Of a stretch of 64,000 nucleotides of DNA, positions 49,593-58,601 are shown piece after piece. Numbering within the stretch: the stretch's first letter is position 1; each line of letters begins with the position of its first letter. This DNA is from Mycobacterium sp. Root265 (GTDB lineage Bacteria; Actinomycetota; Actinomycetes; Mycobacteriales; Mycobacteriaceae), in NCBI RefSeq assembly GCF_001428895.1, contig NZ_LMJA01000030.1, positions 222,896-286,895 of the forward strand, in the 5' to 3' direction. The notes beneath the pieces were generated by a model. The model was not told the DNA's origin and ran no database searches. It saw nothing but the letters and a program-made list of their open reading frames with translations. A program made the translations under genes and the position numbers.

Positions 49593-49994
49593 ATGGCTCT
49601 GGATACCGGTTCGGTGCAACGCTGGTTCGACGACTACCTCGCGGTGTTCGCGGCGGCCGTGCGTGGCGAACGCTCGATCTCGGCGCTGCTGGACTGCTAC
49701 GCCGTCCCACTGACCCTCACCACCGATGAGGGCGCGATCAGCCTGGCCACCAGCGACCAGCTCGCCGCCGTGATCCAGGGCCAGGTCGACGGGTTACGTG
49801 CCCAGCGTTATCACCACACCACGCTGTCCAATGCCGAGGTGACGGTGCTCAACGGTACGTCGGCGCTGTACCGGGGAGCGTTCGTGCGCCACGACGCCGA
49901 CGGTGCCGAGCTGGGCCGGGTCGCGGTGACCTACCTGCTGATCGACGGCCCGGAGGCCGCACAGATCGCGGTGCTCGCTTCGCACGGCGACTAG
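49593..49994 (+). CDS. Small NTF2-like (SnoaL-type) protein
   Basis: A 133-residue protein with an NTF2-like pattern: an N-terminal helix pair (VQRWFDDYLAVFAAAVRGER), a short linker (LDCYAVPLTLTTDEG) and antiparallel strands (EVTVLNGTSALYRGAFVRHD, RVAVTYLLID). No catalytic residues are assigned. ATG 49593; no clear ribosome site, and AATGAT six bases upstream might serve as -10. Its stop overlaps the large CheB-CheR-GGDEF-EAL gene convergently by four bases. Function unknown. Confidence 0.75.
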   Translation: MALDTGSVQRWFDDYLAVFAAAVRGERSISALLDCYAVPLTLTTDEGAISLATSDQLAAVIQGQVDGLRAQRYHHTTLSNAEVTVLNGTSALYRGAFVRHDADGAELGRVAVTYLLIDGPEAAQIAVLASHGD

Positions 49995-52900
49995 GTCGGT
50001 CGAGACTCGATCCAGTCGATCAACGCTGCCAGCGGCATCGGCGCGGCCAGAAAATAACCCTGTGCCAGCTCGGCGCCGAGTTCTTTGGCGTAGGTCCACA
50101 TGTGCTCGTCGGCGATACCTTCAATGACGACCCTCGCCTCCATAGCATGAGCGAGTTGCACTGAGGCCGTAAGGATTTTGGCGGCTCGGCCGCCGACCTC
50201 GACGGCTCGCTGGATCATGGACTGATCCACCTTGATGATGTCCGGCTGAAGACGATCGAGGGTTTCCAGATTGGAATAACCGGTTCCGAAGTCGTCGACA
50301 CTGATGGTCGCGCCAAGGCGGCGGAGCACCGAAAGGGTGTGGATCGCCCGCCCCTCGGGAGCCAGCAGCACCGATTCGGTAACCTCGGCGATGACGCGTT
50401 CGAACCCGCCCGCGGGATTCCAGGTCAGCAGCCGTTCGGCGGTGTCGCGCTCCTCGAGTTCGACACCCGAGAGGTTTACCGCCATCAGGGGTTGGCTCTC
50501 GCCGAGGCGATGGTGCAGACGGGTGATGTCCGCATCGAGCAGTTTGAGTACGATTCGGCCGATAGCGCGCAGTTGGCCGGTATCCAGCGCGTGCGTGATA
50601 AAGGTATCGGCGGTGGCCAGTTCACTACCTCGGCGCCATCGCAACAGTGCTTCGACATGGGCGAGCTGGCCGGTTTCCACGTCGATCACCGGCTGGTAGT
50701 GCAATTCGAAGTCACCGGCGCGCACCGCCCCTGCCAGCTCGCGGCGTAACTCGGCGCGCTCGTCGGCACGGTCGTTCATGTCCTGGGTGAAATAGGCATG
50801 CCGGTCACCGCCCTGGCTCTTGGCCGCGTACATGGCGGTATCCGCATTGTCCAGAAGTTCCTCAGCGGTACGACCGTCCTGCGCGTGCACGGCGATGCCC
50901 ACCGATGCCGACACATAGGCCAGCACACCGTCGATGGCCACGGGTTCCCGCACGGCAGTGGAGATCCGGTGGACGAGTGACTCGATGCTGTTCACATCAT
51001 CGACGTGGGTGATGAGCATGGCGAACTCGTCGCCGCCGAGTCGCCCGATGACGTCGTGGCGACGTGCAGCGCGCTGCAGCCGGCCGGCGATTGTTGCCAG
51101 CACCGCGTCTCCGCTGCGGTGACCGAAGCGGTCGTTGATCGCCTTGAATCCGTCCAGGTCGATCCAGAGCACGGCAAAGCCCGACGTGCCCGAAGATGCC
51201 AATTCGTCGGTACGCGAACGGAAGTACGTTCGAGTCAAGAGCCCGGTCTGCTGATCGAACTGTTCGCGCGCGGCGAGGTCGGCACTCACCTGGCGCAATC
51301 TGGTCGCGTCGTGCAGCAGGGCAACCCGCGCGGGCACAGTGTCCGGGTCCGCGGCGTCGGAGGTGATCACAGCGACCGTCTCGATGCTCACCGCCCGGTA
51401 CGTGCCCTCCGGGCCGAGGATCCGTCGCGCATCGAGGGCCAGGCCGGTCGTGGACGGTGCGAGCAGCGATGCGGCCGGGTCGTGTTCGAGGAGCACGTTC
51501 AGTGGGGTTCCGATCATCGCCTCGGGTGAGTACCCGATGATCGCGCCGACCGATCCACTGGCCTGCAGGACGCGATCGTCGGCGTCGAGCACGAGCACGC
51601 CGACGGTCTCGGTGCTCAACAATGCTTCCAGGACGGCGGTTCGACCGGCGGCAGCCGACTGCAGACGATGCCGGTCGGTGACGTCGAGCGCACTTCCGGT
51701 GATCGACGGGACGCCGTGGACCGCGCTGTCGGTGTGGATCGCAGACTCATCGATCCAGCGAATGGTGCCATCGGGCCGGATGATTCGGTATTCGAGTTGC
51801 CAGCGGCGGTCGGTGCTCGCCATGGCTGCAGCCACTCGGTCTCGATCAGCGGGATGTATTGCGGCAGTCAGCAGTCCAGGGTCCGCCAGCACGCGTTCCC
51901 GAGCCAGTCCGTAGATGTCTTCCACCCTTTTGGTGACATAGATCAGCGCGCCGGAATCATCGCGCTGCCAGACGAGTTCGCGTACGGATTCGGCGACCGT
52001 CTCGAGGTTCGCCAGCGCGTGTTCCCGTTCGCGTTGGGCCTGCGCGATGTCGCTGACGTCGATGACCACCACCAGTGCACCGAGCACCTCGCCCGACGAG
52101 CCCGTATAGGGTTGCAGTTGCAGCAGGAAATCGCGGGTCTCGTCGTTCAGCTCGATGAGTCGTGATGCCCTGGTGGCCATGGTTTCACGTAGGTCCATCG
52201 CCAGGCTGGGCACCGCGATCGTGGTGGGCACAGAGGGCAGTGGGCGGCCGATATCCTCCTGAATCAGGGAGAACACCCGCACCGCCAAAGGGCTGTACCG
52301 CACGATTCGCAGCTCGTGGTCCACCATGACCAGCCCGCTGGTCATCGAGGCCTGGATGTTCTCCAGATCGGTGTTGGCGCTGCTGAGTTCGGCGCCGCGT
52401 GCCTCCAGTTGCTGGTTGAGGGTGGTGAGTTCCTCGTTCGCCGTCTCGAGTTCCTCATTGGTGGCTTGCGCCTCCTCGGAGGTGGCTTGCAATTCTTCGG
52501 AACTGGCCTGTAGTTCCTCGTTCAGCGCTTGTAGTTCTTCGTTGGAGTGGCTCAGATCGTCGATGGTGGCCTGCAGCGCATCATGAGCGGCTTCGAGCGC
52601 CGCACTGAGCGGTGAGGAGTCCGGGTCGATGACCACCGGTGGTTCGGACGTCTGGAGTGCCGCCGCGCGGAAGCTGATCACCGCGCCGATCCCGTCGGCG
52701 AGCACCGGGATGAGGCTGACCTCGACGGAGCCGTCAGCACCCGTCGAGACCCGGCGTAAGGCCGCGGTGCCGGCACCCTGCCGGATCTGGCTGAGCATGG
52801 TGCGCACCGCCAACCGGTAGGGCTCACGCAACATCTCGGTGACATGACCCGAGTGACGCCCTTCGCCCAGTGCGCACCAATCGGATACGTCGCCGATCAC

Positions 52901-54514
52901 CTCGATGAGCGTGTCGTCGTCGTCGAGCACCAACGACGGTGCCGCCAAGGTGCGCAACAGCCTGCGGTACATGGCGGGGTTGTAGGCGTGGCGCGGCAAG
53001 GCGACTGCAGCGTTCGGTGCGGGCAGCGCCGTTTGATAGCGCCCGTGGGGGAGAGGTGCCGGTGTCGCGGATTCCAGGCGTCGGTAGATGCGGTGACCGT
53101 CGCCCGTAGCGGAGAACAGCGAATCCACTTGCGGTACTTGTTCGGATTTGCCGAGGATGAGCAACCCGTCGGGCAACAGGGCGAACTGGCACAGTCGCAG
53201 CACCCGGTCCTGAAGGTGCGGCTGAAAGTAGATCATGGTGTTACGCAACGAGATCAGGTGCAGCCGTGGGAATGGTGGGTCGTATGCGACGTTGTGCGTG
53301 GCGATCACGACGCATTCCCGCAGAATCGGCGACACCTCCCACTCGCCGTCGACCGAGCGCATCCAACGGTCGCGCAGTGGTGCTGGTACCGCTGCGACCG
53401 ATTCTTCCGAATAACGCGCTCGCCGCGTCGCCGTGAGACCACGTTCGTCCAGGTCGGTGGCGAAGATCTTGAGTCGCCGGGGAAGATCGCCGGGGCCGGC
53501 GTCCAGTGCGTCGGCGGCGAGCATGGCAACCGTGTAGGCCTCCTCGCCGCTGGCACACCCGGGCACCCACATCCTCAGTTGGGTGTTCGGTGGGAGCTCG
53601 CCGACAGCTTCGCGGAGCAGGACCGACAGCGCTTCCCATACCGGCGCATCGCGGAAGAAGGCCGTCACACCGACCAGGATGCCGCGACTCAACATCGCCG
53701 CCTCGGCGGGGTCCGAGGCGAGGCCGAGGACGTAGTCGGCAGGTGTCTGGTCGGCGATCCGCTGGCGCCGCTCGATCTGCCGGCGCACGGTGGTCCTCTT
53801 GTAACCGGAGTAGTCGATGCCGGTCGCCGAATGCAACGCCACGATCGCCGCTTCGACCGCGGAATCGTCGAGTGCCACCCCGGTGGACCGCTCCGGCTGC
53901 ACCTCTCCGGCAGAGGACGGGTGAACGGTGAGGATGTTCGCCAGCGCCGCCGGGATGTCGTGCGGTGGCAACTGCAGGTCTGTCGACCCGGTGGCATACG
54001 CGGCACCGGGCATCGAGCCGAACGCTGCGCTGGCCTGATCCTGGATGATGACGACGCCCCCGGCAGCCGTGACCGCCTCCACCCCGGCCGCGCCGTCCTC
54101 ACCCGTGCCGGACAGCACCACGGCCACGGCTTCTTCGCCGAGGGCAAGCGCGGCCGAGATGAACAACCGGTCGATGCTCGGCCATGGACGGCGATCTTCG
54201 TCGGGCGCGACGAGGTTCACGGTGATGGCGTTCGATGCGGTCGCGCTGACCGTGATGTCGGTCCTGGGTGGAGTCACGAACACCATGTCCGGTCCGAGCG
54301 CAAGTCCGTCAGTGGCTTCCACGACCCGCAGCGAGGTGGACCGGGTGAGCAGGGACGCCAGGGCACTGGTGTCGTCCGGCGCCAGATGCTGCGCGATGAC
54401 GAAGCACCATCCCAGCCCCGGATGCGCGGCTCCGAGCAACTGCTTCAGGGCGTCGAGGCCACCTGCGGAACTTCCCACCACGATGACCCGCGAAGCATGG
54501 TCATCGTCGGGCAT
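49991..54514 (-). CDS. CheB-CheR-PAS-GGDEF-EAL fusion (methylation and cyclic-di-GMP signalling protein)
   Basis: A 1507-residue cytoplasmic protein without transmembrane segments. Domains: CheB methylesterase (about 1-195; Ser16 in GSSAGG, His43 in AQHLAP, Asp140 in GTGEDG); CheR methyltransferase (about 215-480; SAM site VPGCASGEEAY at 317-327, ISLRNTMIYF); PAS-like segment (about 510-620); long coiled coil of NEELQA/EELETA repeats (about 645-720); three PAS domains (about 720-825, 835-950, 955-1075); GGDEF (about 1088-1240) with GGDEF at 1160-1164 and inhibitory-site RxxD at 1151-1154; EAL (about 1255-1500) with EAL at 1288-1290, Asn1347, Glu1377/Glu1380, DDFG at 1407, Lys1428, Glu1465 and QGY at 1485. 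All catalytic motifs look intact. There is no receiver or kinase domain. GGGAGAGGC precedes the ATG. Confidence 0.93.
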   Translation of the reverse strand: MPDDDHASRVIVVGSSAGGLDALKQLLGAAHPGLGWCFVIAQHLAPDDTSALASLLTRSTSLRVVEATDGLALGPDMVFVTPPRTDITVSATASNAITVNLVAPDEDRRPWPSIDRLFISAALALGEEAVAVVLSGTGEDGAAGVEAVTAAGGVVIIQDQASAAFGSMPGAAYATGSTDLQLPPHDIPAALANILTVHPSSAGEVQPERSTGVALDDSAVEAAIVALHSATGIDYSGYKRTTVRRQIERRQRIADQTPADYVLGLASDPAEAAMLSRGILVGVTAFFRDAPVWEALSVLLREAVGELPPNTQLRMWVPGCASGEEAYTVAMLAADALDAGPGDLPRRLKIFATDLDERGLTATRRARYSEESVAAVPAPLRDRWMRSVDGEWEVSPILRECVVIATHNVAYDPPFPRLHLISLRNTMIYFQPHLQDRVLRLCQFALLPDGLLILGKSEQVPQVDSLFSATGDGHRIYRRLESATPAPLPHGRYQTALPAPNAAVALPRHAYNPAMYRRLLRTLAAPSLVLDDDDTLIEVIGDVSDWCALGEGRHSGHVTEMLREPYRLAVRTMLSQIRQGAGTAALRRVSTGADGSVEVSLIPVLADGIGAVISFRAAALQTSEPPVVIDPDSSPLSAALEAAHDALQATIDDLSHSNEELQALNEELQASSEELQATSEEAQATNEELETANEELTTLNQQLEARGAELSSANTDLENIQASMTSGLVMVDHELRIVRYSPLAVRVFSLIQEDIGRPLPSVPTTIAVPSLAMDLRETMATRASRLIELNDETRDFLLQLQPYTGSSGEVLGALVVVIDVSDIAQAQREREHALANLETVAESVRELVWQRDDSGALIYVTKRVEDIYGLARERVLADPGLLTAAIHPADRDRVAAAMASTDRRWQLEYRIIRPDGTIRWIDESAIHTDSAVHGVPSITGSALDVTDRHRLQSAAAGRTAVLEALLSTETVGVLVLDADDRVLQASGSVGAIIGYSPEAMIGTPLNVLLEHDPAASLLAPSTTGLALDARRILGPEGTYRAVSIETVAVITSDAADPDTVPARVALLHDATRLRQVSADLAAREQFDQQTGLLTRTYFRSRTDELASSGTSGFAVLWIDLDGFKAINDRFGHRSGDAVLATIAGRLQRAARRHDVIGRLGGDEFAMLITHVDDVNSIESLVHRISTAVREPVAIDGVLAYVSASVGIAVHAQDGRTAEELLDNADTAMYAAKSQGGDRHAYFTQDMNDRADERAELRRELAGAVRAGDFELHYQPVIDVETGQLAHVEALLRWRRGSELATADTFITHALDTGQLRAIGRIVLKLLDADITRLHHRLGESQPLMAVNLSGVELEERDTAERLLTWNPAGGFERVIAEVTESVLLAPEGRAIHTLSVLRRLGATISVDDFGTGYSNLETLDRLQPDIIKVDQSMIQRAVEVGGRAAKILTASVQLAHAMEARVVIEGIADEHMWTYAKELGAELAQGYFLAAPMPLAALIDWIESRPT

Positions 54515-54838
54515 AGGCGAGCCTCTCCCGCAATTTGACGGTGTTGATCATTTTCAATGTAACAGCCGTTTCGACGCCCAGACGCACGAATTCGCGCGTG
54601 CAGAAGCGTACGCGGCGGCGTTGCGGCGAGGCGCGCCACGCCGGCGGCTCCCGGTCCCTGATCCGTGTCGTGCCGGGATGTGCACGCCTGGCCTCAGTTA
54701 ATGGTCTGCGCCTCATTCGTTGTTCGAATCGGAGGCAAATCGGTGCCGCTCATTCACAATGCCGGATTCATCCACAGCCTGACCCGTGACGGCCGGCGAC
54801 GAGCTCGGTAGGTCGGTCCAGATGCCTACCGTCGGCTC
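54515..54838. other. Divergent promoter region between the signalling fusion gene and comEA
   Basis: A 324-base non-coding gap. Leftward: TACATT (54561-54556, minus) could be the -10 for the fusion gene, giving a leader of about 35 bases that includes GGGAGAGGC. Rightward: the comEA leaderless promoter (separate entry). ATTCG-N5-CGAAT (54715-54729) is a small inverted repeat. The interior 54600-54700 is GC-rich with no supported gene. Confidence 0.5.
54806..54832 (+). promoter_or_regulatory. comEA leaderless promoter with inverted repeat
   Basis: TACCGT (54827-54832) lies six bases before ATG 54839. CGGTAGG (54806-54812) and CCTACCG (54825-54831) are perfect inverted arms 12 bases apart, and the right arm overlaps the -10, suggesting repression. 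Confidence 0.5.
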
Positions 54839-55651
54839 ATGGATACCGAATCGCCTGCACAGCGTCTGACGCGGCGCATCGGCACCGACCGCGACGCGGC
54901 AACCGAAGTGCCGGAGGAAGAATCGGACACCGCCCTGGCCAGGTGGCTGCCCGACGGTGACAGTCGCTCCGCGCGGGACTGGCTCGGTGCGTTGCGGGCC
55001 GATCCGGGTCGCGCCGGTGTGATCGCGTTGCTGGGCGTCGGGATCATCGCCGTGCTGGTGACGGTGTTCACGGTGATGCGCGATTCTCCGCCGCCGGTCT
55101 CCTCGGCCAATCTTCCTGCCGTGCAGATGGTTTCCTCGGCGAGCGCCACCCCCGGACCGCCGGCGCCACCGGATGGGCCGGTGGTGGTCAGCGTCGTCGG
55201 TCTGGTCAACACGCCGGGACTGGTGACGCTGACGCCGGGGGACCGGATAGCCGACGCGCTGGAGGCCGCCGGTGGCTCGGTGGACGGCGCGGATCTGGTC
55301 GGGCTGAATCTGGCGCGCCGCGTGGTCGACGGCGAACAGATCATTGTCGGGTTGGCCGCCCCGGCAGGATCGCCGTCACCGATGGGCAGTTCGGTGAGTT
55401 CGGCGACTCCGGCCGAGCAAGCCGCCCCGGCGGCACCGGCCGCAACCGCTGTGCCCGGGGGACCTGTCGATCTGAACACCGCGACCCCCGCGGATCTCGA
55501 CGCGCTGCCCGGGGTCGGCCCGGTCACCGCCGCGGCGATCATCGCGTGGCGCGAGGCCAACGGGAAGTTCACCAGCGTCGACCAACTCAGCGAGGTGGAC
55601 GGCATCGGTCCGGCGCGCCTGGACAAGCTGCGTGACCTGGTCGATGTGTGA
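54839..55651 (+). CDS. comEA: ComEA-family helix-hairpin-helix DNA-binding protein
   Basis: A 270-residue membrane-anchored DNA-binding protein. After a charged N-terminus, one transmembrane segment spans about residues 60-78 (VIALLGVGIIAVLVTVFTVM); an SLBB-type domain follows (VVVSVVGLVNTPGLVTLTPGDRIADAL), then a Pro/Ala linker and two HhH motifs at the C-terminus (DLNTATPADLDALPGVGPVTAAAII and DGIGPARLDKLRDL) that bind double-stranded DNA. Overlaps comEC by four bases (GTGA). Natural competence is not established in most mycobacteria, so the role is uncertain. Confidence 0.9.
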   Translation: MDTESPAQRLTRRIGTDRDAATEVPEEESDTALARWLPDGDSRSARDWLGALRADPGRAGVIALLGVGIIAVLVTVFTVMRDSPPPVSSANLPAVQMVSSASATPGPPAPPDGPVVVSVVGLVNTPGLVTLTPGDRIADALEAAGGSVDGADLVGLNLARRVVDGEQIIVGLAAPAGSPSPMGSSVSSATPAEQAAPAAPAATAVPGGPVDLNTATPADLDALPGVGPVTAAAIIAWREANGKFTSVDQLSEVDGIGPARLDKLRDLVDV

Positions 55652-57162
55652 ACCCCGAAGAACGCCAGGTGGATATCCGGCTGGTCCCCGCCGCGGTGAC
55701 CAGCTGGACGGTGACCGCCGCCGGAATCCTCTTCTCACCCTCGGTCATCGTGGCGATCGTGGTCAGCACCATCGCGGCGACGGCGCTGGCCGGACGGTGG
55801 TGCGCCCGGCGCGGGATCCGGCTGGGGGTGGCCGGGGTGGCCGCGGTCGCGGTGATCGGCACGGCGTTCGGCCTGTCGATCGCGATGCGTGCCCACGACG
55901 TGCGGCAGCACCCGATTGCCGCACGCCACGGCCACACCGCCACCGTCGGTGTGGTCCCCACGGAGTCACCGCGCTCATTGGGGCAGGGCCGCATCATGTT
56001 TCGGGCCGGGTTACGCGAGCTCGACGGCAGCCCGCTGAGCGGGATGGTGCTCGTCTTCGCGCCGGTGACGGATTTCGCCGCACTGACCGTGGGCCGCCCG
56101 GCCACCTTCCGGGCCCGCATCGGTCGTCCACTGCGGCGCGATCTCAGCGTCGCGGTGCTCACCGCGATCGGTGAGCCGACGCTCGGAGCCGTACCGAGGG
56201 TGCGCCGGCTGTCCGGGCACATCCGCTCGGAATTCGCCGAAACGGCCCGCCGGGTGCTGCCCGCCGATCAGGCCGCGATGCTGCCCGCCCTGGTGCTCGG
56301 CGACATGTCGGCGGTCACGGCGACGACGGTCGACGACTTCAAGGTCGCGGGCCTGACCCATCTGACCGCCGTGTCGGGCGCCAACGTCACCATCGTGTGC
56401 GGCACCGCCCTGCTGTCGGCCGCGGTGATCGGCCCCCGGCTCGCCGCGCTGCTGGCATTGGTGGTGCTGATCGGGTTCGTCGTCGTGGTCGAACCGTCGG
56501 CGAGCGTGCTGCGCGCGGCCGTCATGGGCGGCATCGCGCTGCTGGCGGTGCTGACCCACCGCCGGCGGCAGGCCATCCCGGTGCTCTCGGCCAGCGTCAT
56601 CGCGCTGATGTCGGTGGCCCCGCAGTTGGCCGTCGACGCCGGCTTCGCGTTGTCGGTGGTGGCGACCGCAGCCCTGGTGGTGGTCGCCCCGATGTGGTCG
56701 GCCCGGCTGATCGAGCGCGGGTGGCCCACACCACTGGCGGCGGCGGTGAGCATCGCACTGGCCGCTCAGCTGGTCACCGCCCCGCTGATCGCCGGGATCT
56801 CGGGTCGGTTCAGCGTGCTCGCGGTGCTGGCCAATCTGGTCGTGGCCGCCGTGGTCCCGCCGATCACGGTGATCGGCACCGCCGCGGCAGCACTGTCGGC
56901 GTTCTCGCCGACGGGTGCGGGCCTGCTGATCCGGTTCACCGGGCCGGAGCTGTGGTGGTTGCTGACGGTGGCGCACCGCATCGCCGCGGTGCCGGGGGCG
57001 TCGGTCACCGTTCCGTCCGGCGCCGCCGGCATGGCATTGGTCACCACGGTGAGCATCGTGGCGATCCTGAGCTGGCGCCGGCGGTGGGGCCGGATGCTGA
57101 GTGCCGGCGCGGCGTGTTGTCTGCTGGCCTGGACCCTCTCCGGTGTTGTCGCCGCGGCGTGA
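55648..57162 (+). CDS. comEC: ComEC/Rec2-family membrane channel protein
   Basis: A 504-residue polytopic membrane protein. Two N-terminal hydrophobic spans and a DUF4131-like soluble region (about 60-190) precede the competence domain (from about 205, LPADQAAMLPALVLGD and LTHLTAVSGANVTIVCG) with many membrane helices to the end. It lacks the C-terminal metallo-beta-lactamase nuclease domain of full ComEC (about 750 residues), a trait shared by actinobacterial short forms. GTG 55648 overlaps comEA. A DNA-uptake role is inferred from family only. Confidence 0.88.
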   Translation: MNPEERQVDIRLVPAAVTSWTVTAAGILFSPSVIVAIVVSTIAATALAGRWCARRGIRLGVAGVAAVAVIGTAFGLSIAMRAHDVRQHPIAARHGHTATVGVVPTESPRSLGQGRIMFRAGLRELDGSPLSGMVLVFAPVTDFAALTVGRPATFRARIGRPLRRDLSVAVLTAIGEPTLGAVPRVRRLSGHIRSEFAETARRVLPADQAAMLPALVLGDMSAVTATTVDDFKVAGLTHLTAVSGANVTIVCGTALLSAAVIGPRLAALLALVVLIGFVVVVEPSASVLRAAVMGGIALLAVLTHRRRQAIPVLSASVIALMSVAPQLAVDAGFALSVVATAALVVVAPMWSARLIERGWPTPLAAAVSIALAAQLVTAPLIAGISGRFSVLAVLANLVVAAVVPPITVIGTAAAALSAFSPTGAGLLIRFTGPELWWLLTVAHRIAAVPGASVTVPSGAAGMALVTTVSIVAILSWRRRWGRMLSAGAACCLLAWTLSGVVAAA

Positions 57163-57174
57163 AACGATCCTTGG

Positions 57175-58134
57175 GTGACCGACACCGCGGAATTGCACCT
57201 CGTCCTCGGCGATGAGGAACTGCTCGTCGAGCGTGCGGTGGCCGGCGTGCTGAAAACAGCCCGGAAGAAGGCCGGCACGGTCGATGTCCCGGTGGACCGG
57301 TTGCGCGCCGGTGAGGTCAGCACCAGCGAGCTCGCCGAGCTGCTGAGCCCGTCGCTGTTCGCCGATGAGCGGGTGGTCGTGCTGGAATCCGCCGGTGAGG
57401 CGGGCAAGGAGGCGGCGTCGCTGATCGTCAGCTCGGCAGCAGACCTGCCGCCGGGCACCCAGCTGGTCGTGGTGCACTCCGGCGGCGGACGCGCCAAGGC
57501 GATGGCCGACCAGCTCAAAAAGCTTGGTGCTCAGGTGCATCCGTGCGCGAAGATCGCCAAGCCCGCCGAACGCGCCGATTTCGTGCGCCGCGAGTTCCGG
57601 TCGCTGAAGGTGAAGGTCGACGATGACACCGTCTCGGCGATCCTCGATGCGGTCGGTTCGGACATCCGGGAGCTGGCGGCGGTGTGCTCACAGCTCGTCG
57701 CCGACACCGACGGCACGGTGGACGCCGCAGCGGTGCGCCAGTACCACCAGGGCAAGGCCGAGGTGAAAGGTTTTGACATCGCCGACAAGGCCGTCCTCGG
57801 TGACGTGTCCGGGGCGGCGGAGGCGCTGCGGTGGGCGATGCTCAGCGGAGAACCCCACGTGGTGCTCGCCGATGCGCTGGCCGAGGCGGTGCACACCATC
57901 GCCAGGGTGGGCCCGATGCGGGGTGACCCGTACCAGTTGGCCGGGGAACTGGGCATGCCGCCGTGGCGGGTGCAGAAGGCGCAGAAGCAGTCGCGGCGTT
58001 GGTCGCCCGACCGGGTGGCCGAGGCACTGCGGGTGGTCGCGTCGTTGAACGCCGACGTCAAGGGCGCGGCGGCCGACGCGGATTACGCGCTGGAGGCCGC
58101 GGTGCGCAAGGTCGCCGAACTCGCTACCGACTGA
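57175..58134 (+). CDS. holA: DNA polymerase III subunit delta
   Basis: Clamp-loader subunit that opens the beta clamp, 319 residues. The N-terminal segment [20 protein letters not shown] and the central [14 protein letters not shown] region are characteristic of HolA; the C-terminal domain has [24 protein letters not shown] 57175 lies 12 bases after the comEC stop, so it is probably in the same transcript. The DELTA-type order comEA-comEC-holA-rpsT is common in Gram-positive bacteria. Confidence 0.92.
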   Translation: MTDTAELHLVLGDEELLVERAVAGVLKTARKKAGTVDVPVDRLRAGEVSTSELAELLSPSLFADERVVVLESAGEAGKEAASLIVSSAADLPPGTQLVVVHSGGGRAKAMADQLKKLGAQVHPCAKIAKPAERADFVRREFRSLKVKVDDDTVSAILDAVGSDIRELAAVCSQLVADTDGTVDAAAVRQYHQGKAEVKGFDIADKAVLGDVSGAAEALRWAMLSGEPHVVLADALAEAVHTIARVGPMRGDPYQLAGELGMPPWRVQKAQKQSRRWSPDRVAEALRVVASLNADVKGAAADADYALEAAVRKVAELATD

Positions 58135-58146
58135 GCCCGGACACGC

Positions 58147-58185
58147 AAAAACCCGCGCGTGACGGCGGAGCGTCGACGCGCGGGT
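58147..58185 (-). terminator. Terminator shared by convergent rpsT and holA
   Basis: ACCCGCGCGT (58151-58160) pairs with ACGCGCGGGT (58176-58185); GACG/CGTC extends the stem inside around a GCGGAG loop. Read leftward it is followed by TTTTGC, an intrinsic terminator for rpsT. Confidence 0.8.
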
Positions 58186-58197
58186 GTGCGGAAGAGA

Positions 58198-58458
58198 TCA
58201 GAGCTGGTTGACGGCCAGCGCCAGCGCGGACTTCTTGTTCGCGGCCTGGTTCTTGTGGATGACGCCCGAGCTGGCAGCCTTGTCCAGCTTGCGGTTGGTC
58301 GCGACCAGCAGTTCGCCGGCCTTGTCCTTCTCACCGGCGTCGATGGCCTCGCGCAGCCCGCGCACAGCCGTACGCAGCGACGACCGGACGGACTGGTTGC
58401 GCAGTCGACGGCGCTCGTTGGTCTTGATGCGCTTTTCCTGCGACTTGATGTTGGCCAC
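58198..58458 (-). CDS. rpsT: 30S ribosomal protein S20
   Basis: An 86-residue basic small-subunit protein that binds 16S r[23 protein letters not shown] and [16 protein letters not shown] are family signatures. The start is GTG 58458; GAAGGAAC lies upstream as ribosome site. It is opposite in strand to holA, as in M. tuberculosis, where rpsT is Rv2412. Confidence 0.97.
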   Translation of the reverse strand: MANIKSQEKRIKTNERRRLRNQSVRSSLRTAVRGLREAIDAGEKDKAGELLVATNRKLDKAASSGVIHKNQAANKKSALALAVNQL

Positions 58459-58601
58459 GCGTGTAGTTCCTTCGTAAAACGTCGGTTGGATACGTAAGTC
58501 TTTGGCCCGGCAACGGGCAGCGGTTGTCCAGGTTACCAGCGGGGGTGCCAATCCCCCAAAGCGGAGCGAGTGGCCTGCCGAAATGGCGGACTTACGGCAG
58601 C
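58459..58601. promoter_or_regulatory. Divergent region with the rpsT leader
   Basis: A 143-base gap. Two small hairpins can form in the rpsT leader direction: GCCCG-N4-CGGGC and GGGGG-N7-CCCCC. S20 is known in other bacteria to regulate its own translation, so the leader may be involved. Clear promoter hexamers were not identified. Confidence 0.35.

Noticed and set aside
52844-54538. 564-codon open frame opposite the CheB-CheR region
   Set aside because: Shadow of a gene with intact catalytic motifs on the other strand.
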